Numbered from the stretch's first letter, positions 1 through 7,211 are shown. The stretch: 8,279 nt of DNA from UBA961 sp049317525 (GCA_049317525.1 JBMOIC010000046.1:1-8279); one strand, 5' to 3'. A program made the numbers and translations. Notes: generated by a model not told the origin, from the sequence alone.

Positions 1-890
1 GTTGAATTTGGTGGTATAGCTTTACAACCAAATCAAGAACTTAATGGTATTACTTTAGGTGGTGTTGGCCGTGGAACAGTTATCGATCATGTTCAATCAA
101 GTTATGCAAATGATGATGGTATTGAATGGTTTGGTGGAACTGTTGATGCAAAACACTTAATCGTAACAAATGCTCTTGATGATGATTTTGATACAGATAA
201 TGGTTATAGTGGTAGAGTACAATTTGCCATAGCTCAACGATTCAAAACCAGAGCAGATCAATCTACTTCTCAAACATTTGAATCTGATAATGATGCAACT
301 TCCACATATAATCAACCTTACACTAGCGCAATATTCTCTAATGTAACGTCTATCGGACCATTATCAGATACTGCTCAAGTTCCAAATGCACGATTTGGTG
401 CAGCTGCTCAAATTCGCAGAAATACGCATCAATCTATTTTTAATTCTGTATTTGTTGGTTGGCCACGTGGTATTGAAATTGCACAAGCAAATACTATGAT
501 TGCAGCATATTCAGATACAGTACAAATCAGAAATAATAGTTGGTATGGTGTTAAAAATACTTGGCTAAATCTTGCTGGTGGTACACCTCCAACAGGAATG
601 GATGCTAATTGGATTGCCAAAACAGAGTTTAATAATGTTATAGATAAAGGAAATCCTGCAAATTCTGGTTTAGAAAATATCTTCGCAGAAGACATTTCTT
701 TTAATCCAGTTGCTAAATCAAATTCACCTGTTCTTACTGGTGCATCATTTACAAAATCTGGTGTAGTTGCTATCGATGATTCATTCTTCGAAAAAGTTGC
801 ATATCGTGGTGCTATGGATACTAAACGTTGGGATTTACCTTGGGCAAATTATGACCCAATAAATACCAATTATAAAGCCCAATTGCCAGT
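1..890 (+). repeat. Internal duplication, copy A (3' portion of the unit)
   Basis: Codon-for-codon homologue of 1654-2543, offset exactly 1653 bp (551 codons). Anchors that fix the offset are GAATTTGGTGG at 4 and 1657, and the GGT codon of RGAM at 808 and 2461. Many differences are synonymous. About 73 of roughly 297 residues differ, concentrated at about residues 205-255 of the copy. The 5' half of this unit is outside the window. Confidence 0.9.
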
Positions 891-2832
891 TGTAGCAATG
901 AAATTACTTTCTCCAGGTGGTTCTACTAATGAAACATATAGAGCAGGTTCATCCTATGATTTAGTATGGGATACTACTACAACTACTCTTGGTGCAAGAC
1001 ATAAATTTCAAATAGGAACTTCTGCAACTGGGCCATGGATAGATCTACCAGGTGCAACAAACATCATTGATAGTAATGCAAGTGGAACAATACGTAGAGG
1101 TAGATCCATCGGTGGATTCAGAGCACCTTCTATCGAAACTTCTACCGGTTATATTCGTATGGTGAATATAAATGATACTACGAAAACTGCTATTTCTATT
1201 AATCCTTTCAAAATTGATAGACCAAGTCCTTCTCAAGTAGATTCAGTTTTATCTGGTACAATTACATCGAATGTGTACTTATCTAATACTAAGATTTATG
1301 GTCTTCGTGGCTTTGTACATGTAGTTGAACCTAATGTTTTAACTATACAAGCAGGAACAATTATTCTTGGTGATACTGTAGGAACTAATTCAGCTCTTGT
1401 TATTAACCGCGGTGCAAAAATTATTGCTAATGGTACTCCTACACTGCCAATCGTTATGACTTCATCAGCACCTCCAGGACAACGTCGTGGTGGAGATTGG
1501 GGCGGTTTATTAATCTATGGTAAAGCACGCATTAATAATCCTGGTGGAGAAGCAGCTCAAGAAGGTGGTGTTGCAAATACAAATGACAAAACTAAATGGT
1601 ACTATGGTGGAACAGATGATAATGACAATAGTGGTTCATTGCAATATGTTCGTATAGAATTTGGTGGTATTGCTCTTCAACCAAATCAAGAATTAAATGG
1701 TTTAACTCTTGGTGGCGTTGGCCGAGGTACAACTATGGATAATATTCAAATTAGTTATGCAAATGATGATGGAATAGAATGGTTTGGTGGTAGCGTGGAC
1801 GGTAAACATTTGATAGTTACTGGTGCTTTAGATGATGATTTTGATACTGATAATGGATTTAGTGGCAGAATTCAATTTGCTGTTAGTCAAAGATTTAAAT
1901 CCAGAGCAGATCAATCTACTTCACAAACATTTGAATCAGATAATGATGCTACAGCAACATTTAATACTCCATTTACATCTGCAATATTTTCAAATGTTAC
2001 ATCTATAGGGCCACTAGCAGATACTTCTGCTACTCCAAATTCTCGTTTTGGCGCAGCAGCGCAAATTCGTAGAAATTCACGTCAGTCTATCATGAACTCA
2101 TTGTTTATTGGTTGGCCTCGTGGTATAGAAATTGCACAAGTACCTACAATGAATGCTGCACTTGCAGATTCTTTACAAGTACGCAATAATAGCTGGTTTG
2201 GTATAAAAGGATCATGGTTAAATTTAGCAGGTGGAACTCCTCCTGCAGGAATCGATGCAACTTGGATTTCAAAGGCAGAATTTGGTAATACTCTAGAAAA
2301 AGGTAGTACTTCTGCTGCTTCCTTAGAAAAACCATTTATAGAAGATCAAACTTTTAATCCTGCTCCTAAAGATGGCTCGCCTGTTTTAACTGGTGCATCT
2401 TTCACAAAATCAGGTGTAATTGCTATTGATGATGCATTTTTTGAGAAAGTTGCTTATCGTGGTGCAATGGGCTTAAACAGATGGGATTTACCATGGTCTA
2501 ATTATGATCCAATCAATACAGACTATAAAGCGCAAAAACCAAGTAATATAGAAGATGCTCTGTATTCTACTTCAATGGGAATGAGCATTTCTCCAAATCC
2601 AACTAATGATATTGCTAAAGTTCAATATGAATTAAAAACATCAGAAACAGTAAGTATTAAAGTATATAATGCTTCTGGTACTATTGCTAGTTCTTTCATC
2701 AACAATCAACAGCAATTACCAGGTTTCTATGAATTCTCATTGAATTTACAAGATGTTCCTTCTGGAGTGTATTATGTACAAATAATAACTCAACTTGGAA
2801 CAATCACAAAAGCAGTCAGCGTTATACGCTAA
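1..2832 (+). CDS. T9SS-exported surface protein with duplicated beta-helix-like units (5' end outside window)
   Basis: The frame is open from base 1 to the TAA at 2830-2832, giving 943 residues with no start in the window. The first in-frame ATG (496) lies inside a conserved repeat and is not the start. Residues 1-296 and 552-847 are two copies of one Gly/Asn/Asp-rich domain (FGGIALQPNQELNG, DDDFDTDNG, SDNDAT, RWDLPW), about 75% identical by hand count and without indels. Residues about 300-405 form an Ig-like spacer of the kind seen in bacterial surface proteins (LLSPGG..Y.AGSSYDLVWD). Residues about 413-551 are the front half of the second unit (SGTITSNVYL, GDWGGLLIYGKA). Residues about 860-943 (SISPNPTND, YNASG, PSGVYYVQI, ending KAVSVIR) match a type A T9SS sorting domain. 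From family knowledge the product should cross the outer membrane by T9SS and be anchored or released at the surface. Its ligand is unknown; adhesin or matrix protein is a guess. Confidence 0.9.
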   Translation, partial: VEFGGIALQPNQELNGITLGGVGRGTVIDHVQSSYANDDGIEWFGGTVDAKHLIVTNALDDDFDTDNGYSGRVQFAIAQRFKTRADQSTSQTFESDNDATSTYNQPYTSAIFSNVTSIGPLSDTAQVPNARFGAAAQIRRNTHQSIFNSVFVGWPRGIEIAQANTMIAAYSDTVQIRNNSWYGVKNTWLNLAGGTPPTGMDANWIAKTEFNNVIDKGNPANSGLENIFAEDISFNPVAKSNSPVLTGASFTKSGVVAIDDSFFEKVAYRGAMDTKRWDLPWANYDPINTNYKAQLPVVAMKLLSPGGSTNETYRAGSSYDLVWDTTTTTLGARHKFQIGTSATGPWIDLPGATNIIDSNASGTIRRGRSIGGFRAPSIETSTGYIRMVNINDTTKTAISINPFKIDRPSPSQVDSVLSGTITSNVYLSNTKIYGLRGFVHVVEPNVLTIQAGTIILGDTVGTNSALVINRGAKIIANGTPTLPIVMTSSAPPGQRRGGDWGGLLIYGKARINNPGGEAAQEGGVANTNDKTKWYYGGTDDNDNSGSLQYVRIEFGGIALQPNQELNGLTLGGVGRGTTMDNIQISYANDDGIEWFGGSVDGKHLIVTGALDDDFDTDNGFSGRIQFAVSQRFKSRADQSTSQTFESDNDATATFNTPFTSAIFSNVTSIGPLADTSATPNSRFGAAAQIRRNSRQSIMNSLFIGWPRGIEIAQVPTMNAALADSLQVRNNSWFGIKGSWLNLAGGTPPAGIDATWISKAEFGNTLEKGSTSAASLEKPFIEDQTFNPAPKDGSPVLTGASFTKSGVIAIDDAFFEKVAYRGAMGLNRWDLPWSNYDPINTDYKAQKPSNIEDALYSTSMGMSISPNPTNDIAKVQYELKTSETVSIKVYNASGTIASSFINNQQQLPGFYEFSLNLQDVPSGVYYVQIITQLGTITKAVSVIR
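1654..2543 (+). repeat. Internal duplication, copy B
   Basis: Second copy of the beta-helix-like domain, collinear with 1-890 without insertion or deletion. It is preceded by the complete front half of the unit (from about 1237) and followed directly by the linker to the T9SS sorting domain. Glycine turns, the DDDFDTDNG and SDNDAT acidic clusters and the RWDLPW end motif are all kept, so both copies appear to be under selection. Confidence 0.9.
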
Positions 2833-2850
2833 CTACACACACACAAAGTC

Positions 2851-2892
2851 AAAGGCGTTATTGGAGAAATCCTTTAACGCCTTTTTGTTTTT
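2851..2892 (+). terminator. Rho-independent terminator of the surface-protein gene
   Basis: AAAGGCGTTA (2851-2860) pairs perfectly over 10 bp with TAACGCCTTT (2875-2884). The 14-nt loop can form a further GGA-GAAA-TCC mini-stem closed by a GNRA tetraloop (2863-2872). A T-rich tail (TTTTTGTTTTT, 2882-2892) follows at once. The hairpin starts 18 nt after the stop codon. The strand is set by the T-tract, which lies on one side only. Confidence 0.9.
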
Positions 2893-2914
2893 AGCTATCA
2901 AAATTCTAACATTG
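2885..2914 (+). promoter_or_regulatory. Probable Bacteroidota-type promoter for the alpha/beta hydrolase gene
   Basis: TTG at 2885-2887, a 19-bp spacer and TAACATTG at 2907-2914 match the Bacteroidota consensus (-33 TTG, -7 TAnnTTTG) with one mismatch in the -7 box. Transcription would begin near 2919-2921, giving an untranslated leader of about 38 nt before the ATG at 2958. The -33 element sits inside the T-tract of the preceding terminator, so it could be a chance match in T-rich sequence. Confidence 0.45.
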
Positions 2915-2926
2915 AACTGTATTGTC

Positions 2927-2948
2927 ATCTCAATCATATCTCAATCAT
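2927..2948 (+). repeat. Two tandem copies of an 11-bp repeat in the hydrolase 5' leader
   Basis: ATCTCAATCAT occurs at 2927-2937 and again at 2938-2948, followed by the looser ATACATATCAT that runs into the ATG at 2958. It lies in the predicted untranslated leader where a ribosome binding site would be, and contains no Shine-Dalgarno-like purine tract. No function is evident. Confidence 0.6.
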
Positions 2949-2957
2949 ATACATATC

Positions 2958-4349
2958 ATGAAATCTCTCATTATTTATTTGTGTATTCTGTTTTCAAATG
3001 CCTTAACTGTTTTTAGCCAACATTCCTCTCATTCAATAATTGGTACATGGATTGGAGATTTAAAAGTTGGGGCTACTCTTCAAATGATATTTACTGTTAA
3101 AGGACCCTTTATCCTAACTGGTACATTAGATGTTCCTGCACAAAATGCTAAAGGAATTCCAATAACCATAGAACAGAAAGTTAAATCAATGAAGTTTATC
3201 GTAGAATCTATTCAGGGAAGATTTGAAGGTGAGTTTAAGGATAGTGTTACATTAGAAGGTTTATGGAGACAAGGTGGCGGAGCTTTTCCATTGATACTTA
3301 CAAAAAATGATACAATTAGGCCTGCTTTTCATAGACCACAAACTCCCAAAAGTCCTTATCCTTATAACACAGAAGATATATCGTTTTCTGGGCCTTCTGG
3401 TGTTTTGGCTGGTACAATAACATATCCTCATTCACAAGGTCCATTTCCTGTATTGATTTTAATTACAGGCTCTGGATTACAAGATAGAGATGAAACAATT
3501 TTAGGACATAAACCATTTCTTGTCATTGCAGATGCTTTAACAAAACAAGGATTTGCAGTATTAAGGCTAGATGATCGAGGTATAGGAATGTCTGGCGGGT
3601 CTGCTGAATTTGCAACTACTCAAGACTTTTCTAATGATATTTTAGCAGGTATCAACTTTTTAAAAAAGCATAAAAGTATAAATCCCAAAAAAATTGGCCT
3701 TTTAGGCCATAGTGAAGGTGCAATGATTGCTCAAATACTTGCAGCAAAATATCCTAAAGATATTGCTTGTTTTGTGTCAATGGCTGGCCCTGGAATTTCT
3801 GGTGCACAAATCATCGAAACTCAAACACAAACTTTAGCCTCACTCTCTATGACGCCGTCTGCAGCAGCAGAAGCAGTTCAACAACAAAAAAATTTGATGA
3901 ATATTATAATTAATGAAAAAGACTCAATAAAAGCAGAACAACGATTAATAGATAGTCTTGGATATTGGGCAGTAAAAAAGAAGGAAATCCTAATAATAAA
4001 TTCACCTGAAACCAAAGCTAAACTAAAACAAATGATGAGTCCATGGTTTAAGTATTTTATATCCTATAATCCCTTGGAAAATCTTACTAAGATTGCTTGT
4101 CCTGTATTGGCATTAAATGGTTCTCTGGATATACAAGTACAAGCTGACAGAAATCTAGATGCTATTAAAAATGGATTAGAAAGTGCACATAATAAGCATT
4201 TCACTATCAAGAAAATTGATTCTGTGAATCATCTATTCCAAACCTGTAAAACAGGGCAAATAGATGAATATAATCTGATAGAACAAACTATAGAGCCTAA
4301 AGTATTACAAGAAATTATAGGCTGGCTAGAGCTCTATTTAAAGAAATAA
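2958..4349 (+). CDS. Exported alpha/beta hydrolase with N-terminal beta-rich domain
   Basis: 463 residues from the ATG at 2958. This start is preferred over the in-frame ATG at 2922 because it opens directly with a signal peptide (MKSLIIYLCILFSNALTVFSQ, likely cut near residues 20-21), whereas the upstream start adds 12 polar residues. Residues about 27-114 form a lipocalin-like beta domain often found in front of these hydrolases (GTWIGDLKVG, EGLWRQGGGAFPLILT). Residues about 138-462 are the hydrolase: TGSGLQDRDE (170-179, oxyanion-hole region), LDDRGIGMSGG (204-214), nucleophile elbow G-H-S-E-G with Ser252, acid Asp391 (NGSLD) and His425 (VNHLF). The triad is complete, so an active esterase or peptidase-like enzyme is expected in the periplasm or outside; the substrate cannot be read from sequence. 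The 3' end overlaps the convergent methyltransferase gene by 12 bp. Confidence 0.9.
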   Translation: MKSLIIYLCILFSNALTVFSQHSSHSIIGTWIGDLKVGATLQMIFTVKGPFILTGTLDVPAQNAKGIPITIEQKVKSMKFIVESIQGRFEGEFKDSVTLEGLWRQGGGAFPLILTKNDTIRPAFHRPQTPKSPYPYNTEDISFSGPSGVLAGTITYPHSQGPFPVLILITGSGLQDRDETILGHKPFLVIADALTKQGFAVLRLDDRGIGMSGGSAEFATTQDFSNDILAGINFLKKHKSINPKKIGLLGHSEGAMIAQILAAKYPKDIACFVSMAGPGISGAQIIETQTQTLASLSMTPSAAAEAVQQQKNLMNIIINEKDSIKAEQRLIDSLGYWAVKKKEILIINSPETKAKLKQMMSPWFKYFISYNPLENLTKIACPVLALNGSLDIQVQADRNLDAIKNGLESAHNKHFTIKKIDSVNHLFQTCKTGQIDEYNLIEQTIEPKVLQEIIGWLELYLKK

Positions 4350-4353
4350 ATAG
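4334..4353. repeat. AT-rich palindrome spanning two convergent stop codons
   Basis: CTATTTA (4334-4340) and TAAATAG (4347-4353) are a perfect 7-bp inverted repeat around AAGAAA. One arm holds the methyltransferase stop (4338-4340, minus strand) and the other the hydrolase stop (4347-4349). The stem is pure AT apart from its end pair and has no good T-tract, so it is a poor candidate for an intrinsic terminator; none better is visible near this junction. Confidence 0.4.
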
Positions 4354-5066
4354 TAAGGATTCATTGTCTTGCTAAATTGTTCTGTATATGGCCCAAGTAC
4401 ATCTTCTTTGTATAAAAAAAGTTCTTGATTACACTTCGTAGAATCATCAAGACAAAAAGCTTTGATCACTCTTTTGGGCTTTGCTAAGGGATAATCTTGT
4501 AATGTATATTGATAGAAGGGAAAAAGACCATTCTTAATTGCTAATTCTGTAAAATATTTCATTTCTTCTACTGGTAGAATGAACCAAAACTTAGTATCCT
4601 GGGTAGATAGAAGTTTTGAACATAAGATTAAGTCCATAAAAGATAAAGAATGATCAGAATGTCGTGCGATGTGCTTAGAAGAAGAATTGGGCTTGGAAGA
4701 ATTTTTGAAAAAGGGAGGATTGCTAATGATGATATCAAATGTTTGATTAGTATTTTTAGCAAATAGCTGCAAACTAGAATGCATTAAAGAAATCCGATGT
4801 TGCCATGGAGAAGATTTCAGATTAATTGTAGCATCAATAATTGAATTGTCATCTATTTCTAAAGCAGTAATCGTAGATGAATCGTTAGATTTTTGAGCTA
4901 AGATTAAGGAAAGAAGTCCAGTTCCTGAACCGATATCCAAAATAGAACTTGTATGATCTACATTGATCAATGCACCAAAAACACATGCATCGGAGCTTAC
5001 TTTCATTGCAGAATTACTTTGCGATATCCTAAATTTCTTAAAATCAAAAAAGTTCTTATTTCTCAT
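4338..5066 (-). CDS. trmN6: tRNA1(Val) adenine-37 N6-methyltransferase (TrmN6/YfiC family)
   Basis: 242 residues, full length for the family. It opens with the family signature FFDFKKFRISQSNSAMKVSSDACVFGA, given here in parts: FFDFKKF (6-12), ISQ (14-16), AMKVSSD (20-26). A class I SAM-binding fold follows: ILDIGSGTG (42-50, motif I), acidic Glu70 after beta strand 2 (ALEID), SPW.RI (86-92), and NPPFF (116-120), the NPPY-type catalytic motif of N6-adenine methyltransferases. PLAKPKRV (193-200) near the end also fits YfiC. By family knowledge the enzyme methylates A37 next to the anticodon of tRNA1(Val) in the cytoplasm. Its ATG follows the upstream PD40 gene stop by only 5 nt (TAATAAGCATG), so it is very likely co-transcribed with it. 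A related adenine-N6 RNA methyltransferase specificity is the main alternative. Confidence 0.9.
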   Translation of the reverse strand: MRNKNFFDFKKFRISQSNSAMKVSSDACVFGALINVDHTSSILDIGSGTGLLSLILAQKSNDSSTITALEIDDNSIIDATINLKSSPWQHRISLMHSSLQLFAKNTNQTFDIIISNPPFFKNSSKPNSSSKHIARHSDHSLSFMDLILCSKLLSTQDTKFWFILPVEEMKYFTELAIKNGLFPFYQYTLQDYPLAKPKRVIKAFCLDDSTKCNQELFLYKEDVLGPYTEQFSKTMNPYYLFL

Positions 5067-5071
5067 GCTTA

Positions 5072-6841
5072 TTATTCAATCGATATCGGAATAATAAATT
5101 CTTGCTGATCTTTAGGAATTAAAGATAATGACTGTAAACATGACTGATTCAAAGAATTATGTATTGGTTTACTTATCATATTATAACCTTTATACCTTGT
5201 ATTTCTATTAAAAGATTCCATGAAATTTTTTGCTAGGGCTTCATTATTCGGTGAAGTATATAAAGTAATATTCCCACCATTTGGTTTGGTGTTTTTAATA
5301 ATCCTAAAAATGGACTCTTGTTGTGTTTGATCAATTGCAAAATAGGTTAATATCACATTGTTAAGATTGGAGTTCAAACTCATCGTTGTTTTATAATTTT
5401 TTTGTATCGGGATATTGATAATCCCAGAAAAAACGCCTAAGTAATTTGAACACAAACTAGTTAATGTTAAAGCAGTATCTTTTTCATTTATAAGATTATG
5501 AATATTGAATGTTTTTGTAAATGGTAATTGAGAACCTTCGCAAATTGTTGAATCATTAAATCTTAATTCCCATTGGGATATTGTATCGATATCATCTTTT
5601 TGAATCAATAAATTTATTGCTGAAGGCTGATGTATAATAGAAATAGTTGATAGTGGAGCAAAAAGAGATGAATTACCTCCGCTAATATCAATTCTATTAT
5701 CAAAATAGTCTTCGGTTACAAATATTTGGAATGGGCTTGCTCCTTTGGAAACAAGAAGCTCTTTAACTAATTCTGTAATAGGATGTTGAGAGATAAATAT
5801 CGTATCATTAGTATTTTGGGATAATCGCATTGCTAAAGTATTAATCACATGCAAATCATCAGTATTTAATCTGTCTTGAACAGGAAAAAGTACGGTCCTA
5901 AAGGGAAGGGCATTCTCTGTGGTTTCGATAGTTTGAAAAATCTGATTATCTAAAGGCTTAACAATAAGAGGATTTTTATGTGGAATTGGCTCATTCGAAT
6001 ATAGCAATCTTGCTTTATAAAAATCCAATTTACCTTTTCCACCGGGCCTATCAGAGCAAAATAAAGCAGTATTCGAATCGCTGATAATAAAATCGGTGTC
6101 ATCATATGCAGAGTTAATTTCAGACATAGGGATAGGCGCTTGCCACTCTCCATTTTCAAAATATGTCATATAAATATCAAAGTTCCCTTTACCTCCATGC
6201 CCATTTGATGAGAAGTATAGGGTGTCTTCATTATTCATGAAGGGTGTAATTTCATCTCCGGGAGAATTCATGTCACCTTCTAAATGTTCGGGTCCTGTCC
6301 ACGTTAAATTATCTTGTAAAGTATAAAACCAGATATCAGTTCCACCTAAACCACCTGGCCTATCAGAAATGAAATATAGATGCTTCCCATCTGGAGAAGG
6401 ACAGGGATGCGAATTAAATGAAGGGTGAGGTTCTGATTCAAGTGGGATAGCATTTTGATTATTTGCGATACAATAGATTTGAAGAAAAGATCTGTCTGGA
6501 AATTGTATTGGTGTGGCAAAAAACTTATATGAACTTGAATGTATTTCTGTATTTACTAAATATGAAATTACCTTATTATCGATTTCAGATTTTATTGATT
6601 GGATAGAATTATCTGTGAAATCCTTGAAAATAGTAAAGAAAGAAGGGCTCTTATGTATATTCCTTGAAAAGGTAACAACATTCTTAAAAACTGAAGGAGC
6701 ATAATCATCATATTGTGAATTCATGGCATAAATAGGAGAATATACCATCCATTTTGGGTCAATGGAAAAAATATTTTCAGGGGTACAAATTGTAAAGGAC
6801 CATATAAAAAAGAATATGAACAGATTAGTGTAAGTAGTCAT
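5072..6841 (-). CDS. Exported PD40 beta-propeller protein with degenerate OmpA-like domains
   Basis: 589 residues. A hydrophobic start (about residues 6-20, NLFIFFFIWSFTICT) looks like a signal peptide or anchor. Cys19 is not in a convincing lipobox. PD40/TolB-type propeller blades are clear at 146-175 (SPDGKHLYFISDRPGG, GGTDIWF), 199-227 (EDTLYFSSNGHGGKGNFDIY) and 250-277 (CSDRPGGKGKLDFY), with a weaker one near 45-62. Residues about 313-388 resemble an OmpA C-terminal domain (LFPVQDRLN, LVKELLVSKGASPFQI), and 487-589 may be a second (ALAKNFMESF). Both lack the NxxLSxxRA and GHTD-type residues used to bind peptidoglycan. The order propeller then OmpA-like recalls envelope proteins such as T9SS-associated PorE, but this protein has no TPR part, so that role is not claimed. 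It is first in a leftward pair with trmN6, with the stop doubled (TAATAA). Confidence 0.75.
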   Translation of the reverse strand: MTTYTNLFIFFFIWSFTICTPENIFSIDPKWMVYSPIYAMNSQYDDYAPSVFKNVVTFSRNIHKSPSFFTIFKDFTDNSIQSIKSEIDNKVISYLVNTEIHSSSYKFFATPIQFPDRSFLQIYCIANNQNAIPLESEPHPSFNSHPCPSPDGKHLYFISDRPGGLGGTDIWFYTLQDNLTWTGPEHLEGDMNSPGDEITPFMNNEDTLYFSSNGHGGKGNFDIYMTYFENGEWQAPIPMSEINSAYDDTDFIISDSNTALFCSDRPGGKGKLDFYKARLLYSNEPIPHKNPLIVKPLDNQIFQTIETTENALPFRTVLFPVQDRLNTDDLHVINTLAMRLSQNTNDTIFISQHPITELVKELLVSKGASPFQIFVTEDYFDNRIDISGGNSSLFAPLSTISIIHQPSAINLLIQKDDIDTISQWELRFNDSTICEGSQLPFTKTFNIHNLINEKDTALTLTSLCSNYLGVFSGIINIPIQKNYKTTMSLNSNLNNVILTYFAIDQTQQESIFRIIKNTKPNGGNITLYTSPNNEALAKNFMESFNRNTRYKGYNMISKPIHNSLNQSCLQSLSLIPKDQQEFIIPISIE

Positions 6842-6877
6842 TATGTATGTAATTTAGAAGAACAATGTATAAGATTG

Positions 6878-6885
6878 CAAAAGTA
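6878..6885 (-). promoter_or_regulatory. Possible -7 element for the PD40-trmN6 operon
   Basis: On the minus strand TACTTTTG (6885 down to 6878) fits the Bacteroidota -7 consensus TAnnTTTG exactly and would start transcription about 30 nt before the ATG at 6841. No TTG is found at the right upstream distance, so support is only partial. No Shine-Dalgarno sequence precedes the ATG. Confidence 0.3.
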
Positions 6886-6946
6886 ATTAATTGGTAATAA
6901 AGAATGTAGATAATTGCTTTGATAGTGAAAGAAAATAAAAAACAAT

Positions 6947-6977
6947 TTGCTCAAGAGTTAAAACATTGCTAAGTTTG
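6947..6977 (+). promoter_or_regulatory. rRNA operon promoter (Bacteroidota consensus)
   Basis: TTG at 6947-6949, a 20-bp spacer and TAAGTTTG at 6970-6977 are a full match to the Bacteroidota primary-sigma consensus TTG / TAnnTTTG. An A-rich stretch directly upstream (about 6927-6944) could serve as an UP-like element, as expected for a strong rRNA promoter. The start of transcription would fall near 6981-6984, about 230 nt before the mature 16S. It is divergent from the PD40-trmN6 operon. Confidence 0.75.
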
Positions 6978-6981
6978 TATT

Positions 6982-7211
6982 CCCTTTTGAGAGGCACTTG
7001 TTTTAGCAAGAGCGTGATTATCGACTGGGAGCGTACATTGAAAACAGGAAGCAAGAATAATAGATAGATGAGAGTATTACGTGTTAATGTAAATACAGAA
7101 GTACATAATAACTCGTCAATTCCTGTGCTAGAGATAGCATACAGAGAATATCGTAAGCAACCAAATGCACAGCAGAACTTGAGATTAATAAGATCAAAAG
7201 ATTCGTTATAT
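6982..7211 (+). other. Pre-16S leader (transcribed spacer)
   Basis: Region between the rRNA promoter and the mature 16S start, with no tRNA and no credible coding sequence. It contains a small CTTG-TTTTAG-CAAG hairpin (6997-7010), a stretch ACATTGAAAACAGGAAGC (7035-7052) that loosely resembles leader sequences of other Bacteroidota rRNA operons, and a larger hairpin at 7119-7149. The downstream strand of the RNase III processing stalk would lie beyond the window, so processing sites cannot be placed. Confidence 0.6.
7119..7149 (+). other. Bulged hairpin in the rRNA leader
   Basis: ATTCCTGTGCTA (7119-7130) folds against TAGCATACAGAGAAT (7135-7149) around a GAGA tetraloop (GNRA type). It makes 12 base pairs with a 2-nt bulge (TA, 7140-7141) and a 1-nt bulge (A, 7145). 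It would form early in the transcript and may act in antitermination or 16S processing, but that is inference. Confidence 0.45.

Noticed and set aside
429..695. Antisense ORF inside the surface-protein gene
   Set aside because: It lies opposite a conserved coding repeat and shows no recognisable domain.
2922..2957. Upstream ATG as the start of the hydrolase
   Set aside because: It adds 12 polar residues before a clean signal peptide and would begin at the predicted transcription start itself, leaving almost no leader.
2795..3016. Small plus-strand ORF across the terminator
   Set aside because: It overlaps two real genes and runs through the terminator hairpin; the composition is not protein-like.
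6779..6841. Lipoprotein signal in the PD40 protein (Cys19)
   Set aside because: The residues before the Cys (FTI-C) do not fit a lipobox, which needs a small residue at -1.
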